From assembly GCA_025127975.1 (NCBI GenBank), contig JAHLYQ010000001.1, forward strand, positions 1-48,892: a DNA stretch of 48,892 nt, in the 5' to 3' direction. Positions 37,650 to 45,605 of the stretch are shown piece after piece. The translations under genes were made by a program, and so were the position numbers. This stretch comes from Synechococcus sp. CS-1331. Its GTDB lineage: Bacteria > Cyanobacteriota > Cyanobacteriia > PCC-6307 > Cyanobiaceae. Each line of letters opens with the position of its first letter. Positions within the stretch are counted from its first letter, which is position 1. The notes beneath the pieces are model-generated. The model was not told the DNA's origin. It worked only from the letters and a program-made list of their open reading frames with translations, and made no database searches.

Positions 37650-38039
37650 CGGCTGGGGAGGGCCCGCTGCGGTGGCTTAAGTACGCCACAGGGAAGGGGG
37701 GGCGGTCAAATCGCACCGCCATCGCCAAACCCATCCCAATCCGGATTGAGATTGCCTGTGCTGACGGTCTCCTGCGGGAGCTGACGCCGCCGCAGAAGCG
37801 GGGTGGGGGAGCGGTACCCCGGGCTGTCAAGGGCAAGCTGAACCTTTGGCTGATTTCCCCAGCGGCAAGACCCCACAGGCAGCCTTGGGCGCTTTTTTGT
37901 GGAAAAACCCCTGCAAAACTGGGGAAAAAGGGGTCGGAATGGGGAAAGCCGCCATCAATTAGCAGAGCTTATGTGCCCTGGTCCGACAAGACTCGTCCCG
38001 CGCCGAGACGCTTGCACGGCCTGATCGATCCCGATTCCC
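37650..38039. other. Gene-poor segment with an unassigned open frame
   Basis: No gene is called. On the plus strand one frame (from about 37673 past 38039) is free of stops and reads protein-like in its first ~70 codons (W-L-K-Y-A-T-G-K-G-G-R-S-N-R-T, later V-K-G-K-L-N-L-W-L-I-S), but has no start codon before 37973. It might be a gene remnant. Its last third holds three direct motifs at 37898-37948. Confidence 0.4.
37898..37948 (+). repeat. Three direct TGKGGAAAR motifs about 21 bp apart
   Basis: TGTGGAAAA at 37898-37906 (complement TTTTCCACA, close to a DnaA box), TGGGGAAAA at 37920-37928 and TGGGGAAAG at 37940-37948. Start-to-start distances are 22 and 20 bases, two helical turns. All lie on the same face, as for cooperative protein binding. 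Confidence 0.45.
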
Positions 38040-39137
38040 TCACCCGCCAGTCCCGCCACCTGAGCGCAGGGTGCCTGGACCAAGGGGGTGGTCTGCGTGG
38101 GGATAGGGGGCGTGGTGATGGCTGTTCTCGTGGTGATGGCTGTTCTCATGAAGATGGCCAGCTAGGGGCAGGGGAACGCCATCGGGCTGGCAGGCGCCGG
38201 TGCACTCCCGCTCACAGAGATCGCAGCCATCGGTGAGGCCCTCAACGTGGTGGTGGTGGCTGTGCTGGGGAGCCCCCACTTCCCTTTCAAAGCCGAGCAC
38301 CTGGGCCCGGTACTTGCACAGGGAGCAGTTCATCTGGGTGTCGCCCCGCACCACCTCGGCCACCCGCTCGACGAAGGTGCCAAGCACCAGGGGGTGGTCA
38401 GCCAGGTAGGAAGCCTGCAGAAACTCCACCTCCGGGTGGTCAGCCGCCACCCGCTCGGTGTGCTGCCGGATCCGGCTGACCAACACCCCTGAAAACAGGA
38501 AGTAGGGAAAGACGACAACACGGCGGTAGCCAAGCCTGACCACATGGCGCAAACCGGGCTCCACCAGGGGGAAGGTGACGCCGGAATAGACGGTTTCGCC
38601 CCAGCCGAAACCAAAGCCCTCCACGAGCATCCGGGTCACCTTGGACACATTGGAATTGGCATCCGGATCGGAGGAGCCCCGGCCCACCACCACCAGCAGG
38701 GTGTCGTGCAGGGGCACATCGGCCGGGGCCTGGGCCAGGGCTTCGCGGATCCGGGCACCGGCGGCCTGAATCATGTTGAGGTCGATGCCCAGCTCCCGGC
38801 CGTAGTCGATGCGCAGGCCCGTCTCGGCTGCGTAGGTGTTCAGCACCGAGGGGATGTCGTTTTTGGCATGGCCGGCGGCAAACAACATGGCCGGCACCGC
38901 CAGCACCTGGCCCACCCCCTTTGCCCGCAGGGCCTCGAGGCCATCACGCAGGATCGGCCGGGCGAATTCCAGGTAGCCGTATTCCACCGGCACCGTCGGC
39001 AACTGGGCCTGCAGGCCCCGGGCCAGCTGGGCGAATTCAGCCACCGCCAGGCGGTTGCGGCTGCCGTGGCCGCACACCAGAACCCCAATCGGTCCGTGGG
39101 GGCCTTGGCTGAGGTCAAGACTGGGGGGGTAAGCCAT
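38040..39137 (-). CDS. cbiX: CbiX-type sirohydrochlorin chelatase, His-rich
   Basis: A 365-residue chelatase that inserts cobalt or iron into sirohydrochlorin (B12 or siroheme). Two similar halves are visible: VLVCGHGSRNRLAV (about 19-32) and VVVGRGSSDPDANSN (about 148-162). After the core comes M-N-C-S-L-C (MXCXXC, about 270), then a HSHHHHVEG run, a CDLC-x-REC-x-GAC cluster and a tail with two HENSHHH repeats. Long CbiX proteins are known to carry an iron-sulfur centre and a His-rich region with MXCXXC, so metal storage or delivery is likely. The last ~45 residues are encoded by DNA with short direct repeats. Confidence 0.85.
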   Translation of the reverse strand: MAYPPSLDLSQGPHGPIGVLVCGHGSRNRLAVAEFAQLARGLQAQLPTVPVEYGYLEFARPILRDGLEALRAKGVGQVLAVPAMLFAAGHAKNDIPSVLNTYAAETGLRIDYGRELGIDLNMIQAAGARIREALAQAPADVPLHDTLLVVVGRGSSDPDANSNVSKVTRMLVEGFGFGWGETVYSGVTFPLVEPGLRHVVRLGYRRVVVFPYFLFSGVLVSRIRQHTERVAADHPEVEFLQASYLADHPLVLGTFVERVAEVVRGDTQMNCSLCKYRAQVLGFEREVGAPQHSHHHHVEGLTDGCDLCERECTGACQPDGVPLPLAGHLHENSHHHENSHHHAPYPHADHPLGPGTLRSGGGTGG

Positions 39138-39215
39138 GGCAGATCACACCTGCTGCGACCCTATTCCCGCAAGCCAGCCGGCAGGATAGGGGGTCTTCAG
39201 GCTGCCCAAGCCGCA

Positions 39216-39872
39216 ATGGCCCTGCGCCTCCCCCCCTACCAGCAGCTGCCTGCCCCGGGCCCGGCCAGCGAACTGCTGGAAATTCCCATTGCCCAGCTCC
39301 GTCCAACCCAGCTCTGCGTGGGGCTGGCCGAAGTGCGCAGCCGGCTGCGGGACTTCAGCGCCGAGGATGCCGGCGAACGCCGCTCCTACCTGGGCAGCAA
39401 GCCGGTTCCCCTGGTGCGCAACCGGGCCGGCCAGATGTGGATGGTGGATCGCCACCACCGGCTGCGGGCCCTGATCGAAATCGCCCCTGGCGCCACCGCC
39501 TTTGGCTACGTCGTGCTCGAGCTCGACAGCGACGACCCGCTCCAGGTGCTGGAGATCCTGCAGGAACGGGGCTGGTTGTATCTCTATGACGGCCGCGGCC
39601 TGGGGCCCCTATCGCCCTCAGCCCTGCCCGCCCAGCTGACCGGTCTCCAGGACGACCCCTATCGAAGCCTGGTGTGGAAACTAAAAAAAGAGGGGGTGAT
39701 CGAGCCAGCGCCGCTGATCCCCTTCCATGAATTTCGCTGGGGAGCCTGGCTGCGCAGCCGGCCCTTACCCCCCTTCAGCTCCGAGCAGCTCGAGCCTGCC
39801 CTGTCGCGGGCCATGGCCCTGGCCAAATCCAGCGCTGCCTCCCACCTGGCTGGCTGGAAGGGCAGTGCCTGA
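39216..39872 (+). CDS. ParB-like protein (ParBc_2 type)
   Basis: A 218-residue protein from the ATG at 39216; the frame upstream is a shadow of the chelatase gene. The centre (LRPTQLCVGLAEVRSRL, then MWMVDRHHRLRAL) is the ParB-like nuclease/Srx fold as found in PF08857 proteins, not the chromosome-partition ParB. The family's biochemical role is unclear. It starts 78 bases from the divergent chelatase and is followed 12 bases later by the antiporter gene. Confidence 0.75.
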   Translation: MALRLPPYQQLPAPGPASELLEIPIAQLRPTQLCVGLAEVRSRLRDFSAEDAGERRSYLGSKPVPLVRNRAGQMWMVDRHHRLRALIEIAPGATAFGYVVLELDSDDPLQVLEILQERGWLYLYDGRGLGPLSPSALPAQLTGLQDDPYRSLVWKLKKEGVIEPAPLIPFHEFRWGAWLRSRPLPPFSSEQLEPALSRAMALAKSSAASHLAGWKGSA

Positions 39873-39884
39873 AGCCGAGGCCGC

Positions 39885-41900
39885 GTGATCTCAAGCTGGC
39901 TCAGCGATAACCCGCTGGCAGTGCTTGCCCTGCTGCTGGGGGTGAGTGTGGTGGTGCCGCCCCTGGTTCGCCGCCTGGGCATGCCCGATCTGGTGGGCCT
40001 GCTGGTGGCAGGGGTGCTGATCGGGCCCCACGGCCTCCAGTGGCTCAACCCGAGCCAGCCCACGGTGCAACTGCTCTCCGATGGGGGGGTGATCTATCTG
40101 TTGTTCCTCGCCGGCCTGGAAATCGACCTGGCGGAATTCGCCCGGATCCGCCAGCGCTCGCTCCGCTTCGGGCTGCTCACCTTTGCCCTGCCGATGCTGG
40201 GGGGCCTGCTGCTGGGACTGGGCTTCGGCTACTCCCTACTGAGCGCGGTGCTGATCGGCTCGATCCTCTCCTCCCATACCCCCCTGGGCTACCCGATCGT
40301 GCGCAGCTACGGAGCGATGCGGGAGGAGGCGGTCACCGTGGCCATCGGCGGCACGATTGTGACCGACATCGCCGCCCTGGTGGTGCTCGCCCTCTGCATG
40401 GGCCTGGCCCAAGGCAACCTGAGCGCCCTGGGGGTGGGGTGGCTGCTGCTGCGGGTGGGGATCTACGCCGCCCTGGTGGTGCTGGTGATCACCCGTCTCG
40501 GCCGCAGCCTGGTGCAGCGCAGCGTCAACAACGACAGCCAGCTGTTTGTGGCGGTGTTGCTGGCGGTGTTTCTGGCGGCCCTGGCCGCCGAACTGGCTGG
40601 CGTGGAAAAGATCGTCGGCGCCTTCCTGGCCGGCCTGGCCGTCAATGCGGTGCTGCCGGAGGGGCGGGTGAGGGAGCAGGTGATCGTGGTGGGAGCCAGC
40701 CTGTTCATCCCGGTCTTCTTCATCGACCTGGGCTTGATGCTGGACCTACCAGTGTTCGCCCGCACCATGGTGGGCTCGCCGTTTGCGCTGCTGCTGATCG
40801 CCACCCTGATCGGCACCAAGGGGCTGGCCGCCTGGTGGGCCGGCCGCTTCTACGGCTACGGCCGCGCCCAGATCCTGACGATGTGGTCGCTCTCCCTGCC
40901 CCAGGTGGCCGCCACCCTGGCCGCCACTTTTGTGGGTTTCCGCGGCGGCCTGCTCGACGCGCAGGTGCTCAACGGGGTGCTGGCCTTGATGGTGGTCACG
41001 GCCAGCCTGGGGCCCTGGCTCACGGCCCGGGCGATCCCACTGCTGCCCCGACTGCTAGTGGGGCCGGAGCCCAACGGCCAGGGCACCCTGGAACGGCGGG
41101 GTCTGGCGGTGCTGGTGCCGATCACCAATCCAGCCTGGGAAAGGGGGCTGATCGAGCTGGCCGGCTTGCTGGCGAACGGCAAGGGCGCCGTGCCAGGCCG
41201 GCTGATGCCGCTCAAGGTGGTGACTCCCGAGCAGAGCGGCGCCGGCCGGCAGTGGCTTCAACGCTCCGGCAGCGCAGCGCTGGGCCAGCCGCTGTTGCGG
41301 GTGGACAGCGATATCGCCAGCGGCATAGCCGCAGCGGCCCTTGAGCAGGATGCGGACCTGGTGGTGATGGGGCTGGAACCCGCGGCCGGGCTGGGGCGCT
41401 GGCTGTTTGGCGACCTGGTGGAGGCAACCTGCCGCCAGGTCGCGTGCCCGGTGGTGGTGGCCCGCCTCCATGGCGATCCCGCCAGCATCCGACGCCTGCT
41501 GGTGCCGATCAAGCACCTCACCGCCGCGGCCCTGGAGCAGTTCCAGCTGGCAAGACGGCTCGCCGCCGCCTGCGGCGCCCGCCTAACCCTGCTGCACCTG
41601 CATGACCCCAACCTGCCGGCGGCGGCCCTGGGCCAGCTGGGCGAGGAGCTGCAGGCTTGGCTGGGCGGGGCTGGCCCAGAGCCAGGGCCAGTGCAGGTGG
41701 AGGTGGAGGTGATGCTGAAGCCCAGCTGGGCCGTTGAGAACGACCTGATCGCCGCCAGCAGCCACCATGACCTGGTGATCCTGCGCTGCCAGCGCCGCGT
41801 CGTGGCGGGCCTGCCGATTCCCGCCAGCGAGCGGGTGAGTCGGTTGCTGGGCCGGCTCGAGTGCTCCACGCTGGTGATCAGCGATCCCCTGCGCAGCTGA
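39885..41900 (+). CDS. CPA2 cation:proton antiporter with Usp-like C-terminus
   Basis: A 671-residue protein from a GTG start. The first ~385 residues form about 12 membrane helices of the Kef/Nap CPA2 family (PDLVGLLVAGVLIGPHG, LLFLAGLEIDL, a VTDIAALVV helix with Thr-Asp). The remaining ~285 residues are cytosolic and contain two universal-stress-like segments (DADLVVMGLEPAAGLG and a LLVPIKHLTAAAL start). Exchanges Na+ or K+ for H+; the Usp part may sense nucleotides. One-base overlap (TGATG) with the following usp gene. Confidence 0.88.
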   Translation: MISSWLSDNPLAVLALLLGVSVVVPPLVRRLGMPDLVGLLVAGVLIGPHGLQWLNPSQPTVQLLSDGGVIYLLFLAGLEIDLAEFARIRQRSLRFGLLTFALPMLGGLLLGLGFGYSLLSAVLIGSILSSHTPLGYPIVRSYGAMREEAVTVAIGGTIVTDIAALVVLALCMGLAQGNLSALGVGWLLLRVGIYAALVVLVITRLGRSLVQRSVNNDSQLFVAVLLAVFLAALAAELAGVEKIVGAFLAGLAVNAVLPEGRVREQVIVVGASLFIPVFFIDLGLMLDLPVFARTMVGSPFALLLIATLIGTKGLAAWWAGRFYGYGRAQILTMWSLSLPQVAATLAATFVGFRGGLLDAQVLNGVLALMVVTASLGPWLTARAIPLLPRLLVGPEPNGQGTLERRGLAVLVPITNPAWERGLIELAGLLANGKGAVPGRLMPLKVVTPEQSGAGRQWLQRSGSAALGQPLLRVDSDIASGIAAAALEQDADLVVMGLEPAAGLGRWLFGDLVEATCRQVACPVVVARLHGDPASIRRLLVPIKHLTAAALEQFQLARRLAAACGARLTLLHLHDPNLPAAALGQLGEELQAWLGGAGPEPGPVQVEVEVMLKPSWAVENDLIAASSHHDLVILRCQRRVVAGLPIPASERVSRLLGRLECSTLVISDPLRS

Positions 41901-42346
41901 TGACCTTTCACCACCTGCTGGTGCCCACCGATGGCTCGGAGCTCTCCAGCCAGGCCGTAGCCGAGGCCGTGGAGCTGGCCGGGGCGATCGGAGCGCGGCT
42001 CACCCTGTTTCACGTGCAGACCAACTTCCCGATCTCCCTGGTGGGCGTAGGGGAGCTGGTGGATCCCCACACGGTCGACACCCTGGTGAGGGCGGCACGA
42101 GCCCGGGCCGAGCAAATCCTGGCCGAAGCTGGCGCGGCTGCCGAGGCCGCCGCCGTGCCCTGGAGCAGCGAAACGGTGGTGCATGCCCTGCCCCATGCCG
42201 CAATCCTGGAGGCCGCCGGGCGCCTTGGCGCCGACCTGATCGTGATGGCCTCCCACGGGCGCCGCGGCCTGGAGGGGGTGCTGCTGGGCAGCGAAACCCA
42301 GCGGGTGCTCTGCCAGAGCCCCTGTCCGGTGCTGGTTGTGCGCTGA
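41900..42346 (+). CDS. Universal stress protein (UspA family)
   Basis: A 148-residue Usp domain: HHLLVPTDGSELS at the start and the ATP-binding GX2GX9G(S/T) motif in A-S-H-G-R-R-G-L-E-G-V-L-L-G-S-E-T near 125-140. The ATP-binding glycines are intact. It starts inside the antiporter stop codon and is likely made with it, so it may act on the antiporter. Confidence 0.9.
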   Translation: MTFHHLLVPTDGSELSSQAVAEAVELAGAIGARLTLFHVQTNFPISLVGVGELVDPHTVDTLVRAARARAEQILAEAGAAAEAAAVPWSSETVVHALPHAAILEAAGRLGADLIVMASHGRRGLEGVLLGSETQRVLCQSPCPVLVVR

Positions 42347-42381
42347 CCTCTACGCTGCGAGCCAGTGCAACAGGCGAGCTG

Positions 42382-43056
42382 GTGGCGAAGGACGAAGCAA
42401 GCAGGGGTGAGGAACTCCGCGAACTGGGCTGGACCGCCGAGGAGGTGCGCCAGTACGAGGAGCTCTGGGAGTACCGCCAGCGCTGGGGGGCCATCAACCT
42501 CGAGCCGGAGGACCGGGTGTTGCTGCGCCGGGCCGAGGCCGCCCTGCCCAAGCGGGCCACCCATGGCAAGGGTTCCCTGAAGAAGACGATCCAGGAGAAG
42601 TCCCATTACCGCTGGCTCAGCTTCTACCGCGATGCCATGCTCGCCAGCGCCGCCGAAGTGGGGCTCGCAGCCGATGAAGAGGCCGCCTGGGTGATCCTGC
42701 TGGAGGCGGAGCTGGCGGCCCTCGAGCAGCTCAAACCGGTGCTCGGCCTGCCGGACACCCTCAAGGCCAAGGGACTGCTGGCCGCCCGGGAGGCCTGGAT
42801 CGAGGCCATCGCCAGCCAGGGCCGCCTGCTCAGCTTCGACTTCGACGCCCCGCTGCTGGCCCTCAAGCAAAAGGAGAGCAGCAACTGGAAACCCCTGCGC
42901 CCGGAGGGCGCCCGCTCCTACCCGGTGCTGGATGCGGCTGGAGCCGCCGCCTTTCGCGCCCAGGTTGGCCCTGCCCTATCTGCCTGGATGGGGGCCAACT
43001 TCCCGTCCCTGAAGGAGACCCCTCAGGACCAACCGGTGGCAGCGGCTGCCGGCTAG
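42382..43056 (+). CDS. Hypothetical protein, 224 aa
   Basis: Family not recognised. A soluble, Glu/Ala/Leu-rich, mostly helical protein from a GTG start. An early W-T-A-E-E-V-R-Q-Y-E-E-L-W-E-Y-R-Q-R-W-G motif, then KGSLKKTIQEKSHYRWLSF and a helix bundle. No catalytic motif or membrane helix is visible. Last gene of the plus-strand run, 35 bases after usp and converging on glgP (4-base overlap of the ends). Confidence 0.65.
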   Translation: MAKDEASRGEELRELGWTAEEVRQYEELWEYRQRWGAINLEPEDRVLLRRAEAALPKRATHGKGSLKKTIQEKSHYRWLSFYRDAMLASAAEVGLAADEEAAWVILLEAELAALEQLKPVLGLPDTLKAKGLLAAREAWIEAIASQGRLLSFDFDAPLLALKQKESSNWKPLRPEGARSYPVLDAAGAAAFRAQVGPALSAWMGANFPSLKETPQDQPVAAAAG

Positions 43057-45458
43057 GGCACCGGCGCATCGGCACTGGCCTGCACCCGCACCGGCGCCAC
43101 CTTCCAGATCCGCTCGGCATAGTCGGCGATCGAGCGGTCACTGCTGAAGAAGCCGCACTTCATCGTGTTGTGCAGGGACATCCGGGCCCAGCGGCTGCGG
43201 TTGATCCAGGCCTCATCCACCTCATTTTGGGCGCGACGGTAGTCGGACACATCGGCCATCACCCGGAAGGGGTCATGGCTGGTGAGGCTGGCCAGCAGCG
43301 GATGGAACAGCTCCCCATCGCCCTCACTGAAGTAGCCCGAGCCAATCAGCTCCAGGGCCTGCCGCACCACCGGATCCTGCTCGATCCAGGGCATGGGGTG
43401 GTAACCGCTGTGGCCCAGCTGCTCGATCTGCTCAGCGGTGTGGCCGAAGAGGAAGAAGTTTTCCGCCCCAACGCAATCGCGGATCTCGATGTTGGCCCCA
43501 TCGAGGGTGCCGATCGTCACGGCCCCGTTGAGCGCCATCTTCATGTTGCCGGTGCCGGAGGCCTCCTTGCCGGCGGTGGAGATCTGCTCGGAGAGGTCAA
43601 CCGCCGGATACACCAGCTGGCCCAGGCTGACGCTGAAATTGGGCAGGAACACCACCTTGAGGCGGCCATCCATGGCCGGATCCATGTTCACCACATCGGC
43701 GATACCCACCAACAGCCGGATGATCAGCTTGGCGATGGCGTAGCCCGGCGCCGCCTTGCCGCCGAACACGAAGGTGCGCGGCGGCAGGTTCTCACCCTCA
43801 CGGATGCGCAGGTAGCGCTCGACGATCTGCAGGGCCGCCAGGTGCTGGCGCTTGTATTCATGGATGCGCTTCACCTGCACATCGAAGAGGGAGGTGTGGT
43901 CCACCAGCACCCCCAACTCCTTGCGCATGTACTGGGCCAGGCGCTGCTTGCCGAGATCCCGCACCGCCTGCCAGCGCTCGAGGAAGGCCGGGTCATCGGC
44001 ATAGGGCGCCAGCCCCTCCAACTCCTCCAGGTGGGTGCGCCAGCGCTCCCCGATCACCTCGTCCAGCAGGGTCGCCAGGGGAGGGTTGGCCACCGCCAGC
44101 CAGCGCCGGGGGGTGACGCCGTTGGTGACATTGGTAAAGCGCTCCGGCCAGATCCGGGCCAGGTCGGCGAACAGGTGCTGCTTGAGCAGGGTGCTGTGCA
44201 ACTCGGCAACGCCATTGACGTGGTGGCTGCCGACCACCGCCAGGTTGGCCATGCGCACCCGCCGTTGGGGGCCCTCTTCGATCAGGGAGATGCGCTGCAG
44301 AATTTGGAAGTCGCCGGGGTAGCGAATCCGGGCCATGCGCAGGAAGCGGGAGTTGATCTCGTAGATGATCTCCAGCTGGCGCGGCAGCAGCTGCTCGAAC
44401 AGCTCCACCCCCCAGGTTTCCAGGGCTTCGGGCAGCAGGGTGTGGTTGGTGTAGCTGATGCTGGCGGTGGTGATCGACCAGGCGGTATCCCAGTCGACGC
44501 CGTGGACGTCCATCAGCAGCCGCATCAACTCGGCGACGGCGATGGCGGGATGGGTGTCATTGAGCTGCACCGCAAACTTGTGGTGGAACTCGGTCACTTC
44601 CAGGCCCTGGCCCCGCAGGATGCGGAACATTTCCTGGAGGGAGCAGCTGACGAAGAAGATCTGCTGGGAGAGGCGCAGCCGCTTGCCCTGGTCGAGTTCG
44701 TCGTTGGGGTAAAGCACCTTGGAGAGGGTTTCCGACTGCATCTTGCGCAGCACGGCCCGGGTGTAGTCCCCGGCGTTGAAGGAGGCGAAGTCGAAGGCCT
44801 CCGGTGCCACCGCCGACCACAGCCGCAGGGTGTTGGCGGTGTTGACGCCGTAGCCCAGGATCGGCGTGTCGTAGGCCACGCCGATCACGGTGTGCTCACC
44901 GATCTGCACCGGGTAGCTCCATTCGGGCCGGATCACCTCCCAGGGGTTGCCCTGGGCCAGCCAGGGGTCCGTGCTCTCCACCTGGCCATGGGGTGTGATC
45001 TGCTGGCGAAAGATGCCGAATTCGTAGCGGATGCCGTAGCCGATGGCCGGCAGCTCCAGGGTTGCCATCGACTCCTGGAAGCAGGCGGCCAGCCGGCCGA
45101 GGCCCCCATTGCCAAGGCCGGGCTCGGGCTCCTCAGCGATTAGCTCCTGGAGGTTCAGGCCCAAGCTGGTGCAGGCCTGCCGGGCCGCCTCCACCAGGCC
45201 CAGGTTGACCAGGTTGTTTTCGAGGTGGGGTCCGAGCAGGTATTCCGCCGACAGGTAGGTGGCGGTGCGCACGTGCTCGCGGGTGTAGGTGTCAGCCGTA
45301 TCCACCCAGTTGCGCAGCAGGCGGTCCCGCACCGCCAGCGCCAGGCAGCGGTAGTGGTCGTGGCGGGTGGCCAGGGAGGCGGATTTGGCCTGACTGAAGA
45401 AGAGATGGCGCTGCATCGATTCCACCAGCGCCTTGCTTTCGGCAGAGGCCATCCGCAT
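43053..45458 (-). CDS. glgP: Glycogen phosphorylase
   Basis: An 801-residue GT35 enzyme releasing glucose 1-phosphate from glycogen. The PLP lysine is in EASGTGNMK (about residue 633), followed by G-T-L-D-G-A-N-I-E. Active-site EPGLGNGGLGRLAACF is near 112-127. The start is uncertain: ATG at 45458 or 45452 (a GGGA lies nine bases before the second), while the frame is open to a TTG at 45548 that would add 30 poorly conserved-looking residues. Divergent from glnN. Confidence 0.95.
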   Translation of the reverse strand: MRMASAESKALVESMQRHLFFSQAKSASLATRHDHYRCLALAVRDRLLRNWVDTADTYTREHVRTATYLSAEYLLGPHLENNLVNLGLVEAARQACTSLGLNLQELIAEEPEPGLGNGGLGRLAACFQESMATLELPAIGYGIRYEFGIFRQQITPHGQVESTDPWLAQGNPWEVIRPEWSYPVQIGEHTVIGVAYDTPILGYGVNTANTLRLWSAVAPEAFDFASFNAGDYTRAVLRKMQSETLSKVLYPNDELDQGKRLRLSQQIFFVSCSLQEMFRILRGQGLEVTEFHHKFAVQLNDTHPAIAVAELMRLLMDVHGVDWDTAWSITTASISYTNHTLLPEALETWGVELFEQLLPRQLEIIYEINSRFLRMARIRYPGDFQILQRISLIEEGPQRRVRMANLAVVGSHHVNGVAELHSTLLKQHLFADLARIWPERFTNVTNGVTPRRWLAVANPPLATLLDEVIGERWRTHLEELEGLAPYADDPAFLERWQAVRDLGKQRLAQYMRKELGVLVDHTSLFDVQVKRIHEYKRQHLAALQIVERYLRIREGENLPPRTFVFGGKAAPGYAIAKLIIRLLVGIADVVNMDPAMDGRLKVVFLPNFSVSLGQLVYPAVDLSEQISTAGKEASGTGNMKMALNGAVTIGTLDGANIEIRDCVGAENFFLFGHTAEQIEQLGHSGYHPMPWIEQDPVVRQALELIGSGYFSEGDGELFHPLLASLTSHDPFRVMADVSDYRRAQNEVDEAWINRSRWARMSLHNTMKCGFFSSDRSIADYAERIWKVAPVRVQASADAPVP

Positions 45459-45605
45459 CGTTCCCAAAATGAAATTCTGAACGGGGAAGCTGGAATTGGC
45501 AGGGCCGCTGTGGTGAATGCCAGACAATTTCGCGGTCGAATCGCTCAACTGGTAACAACGGCGGCAATTTCAGGGCAGGTCGAAGGCTTTGGGTAGGGGT
45601 TATTG

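Noticed and set aside
43170..45143. 657-residue plus-strand frame
   Set aside because: Antisense of glycogen phosphorylase; composition typical of GC-rich shadows.
45549..45605. NtcA site before glnN
   Set aside because: No GTAN8TAC match in the short gap; only a partial GTA half is present.
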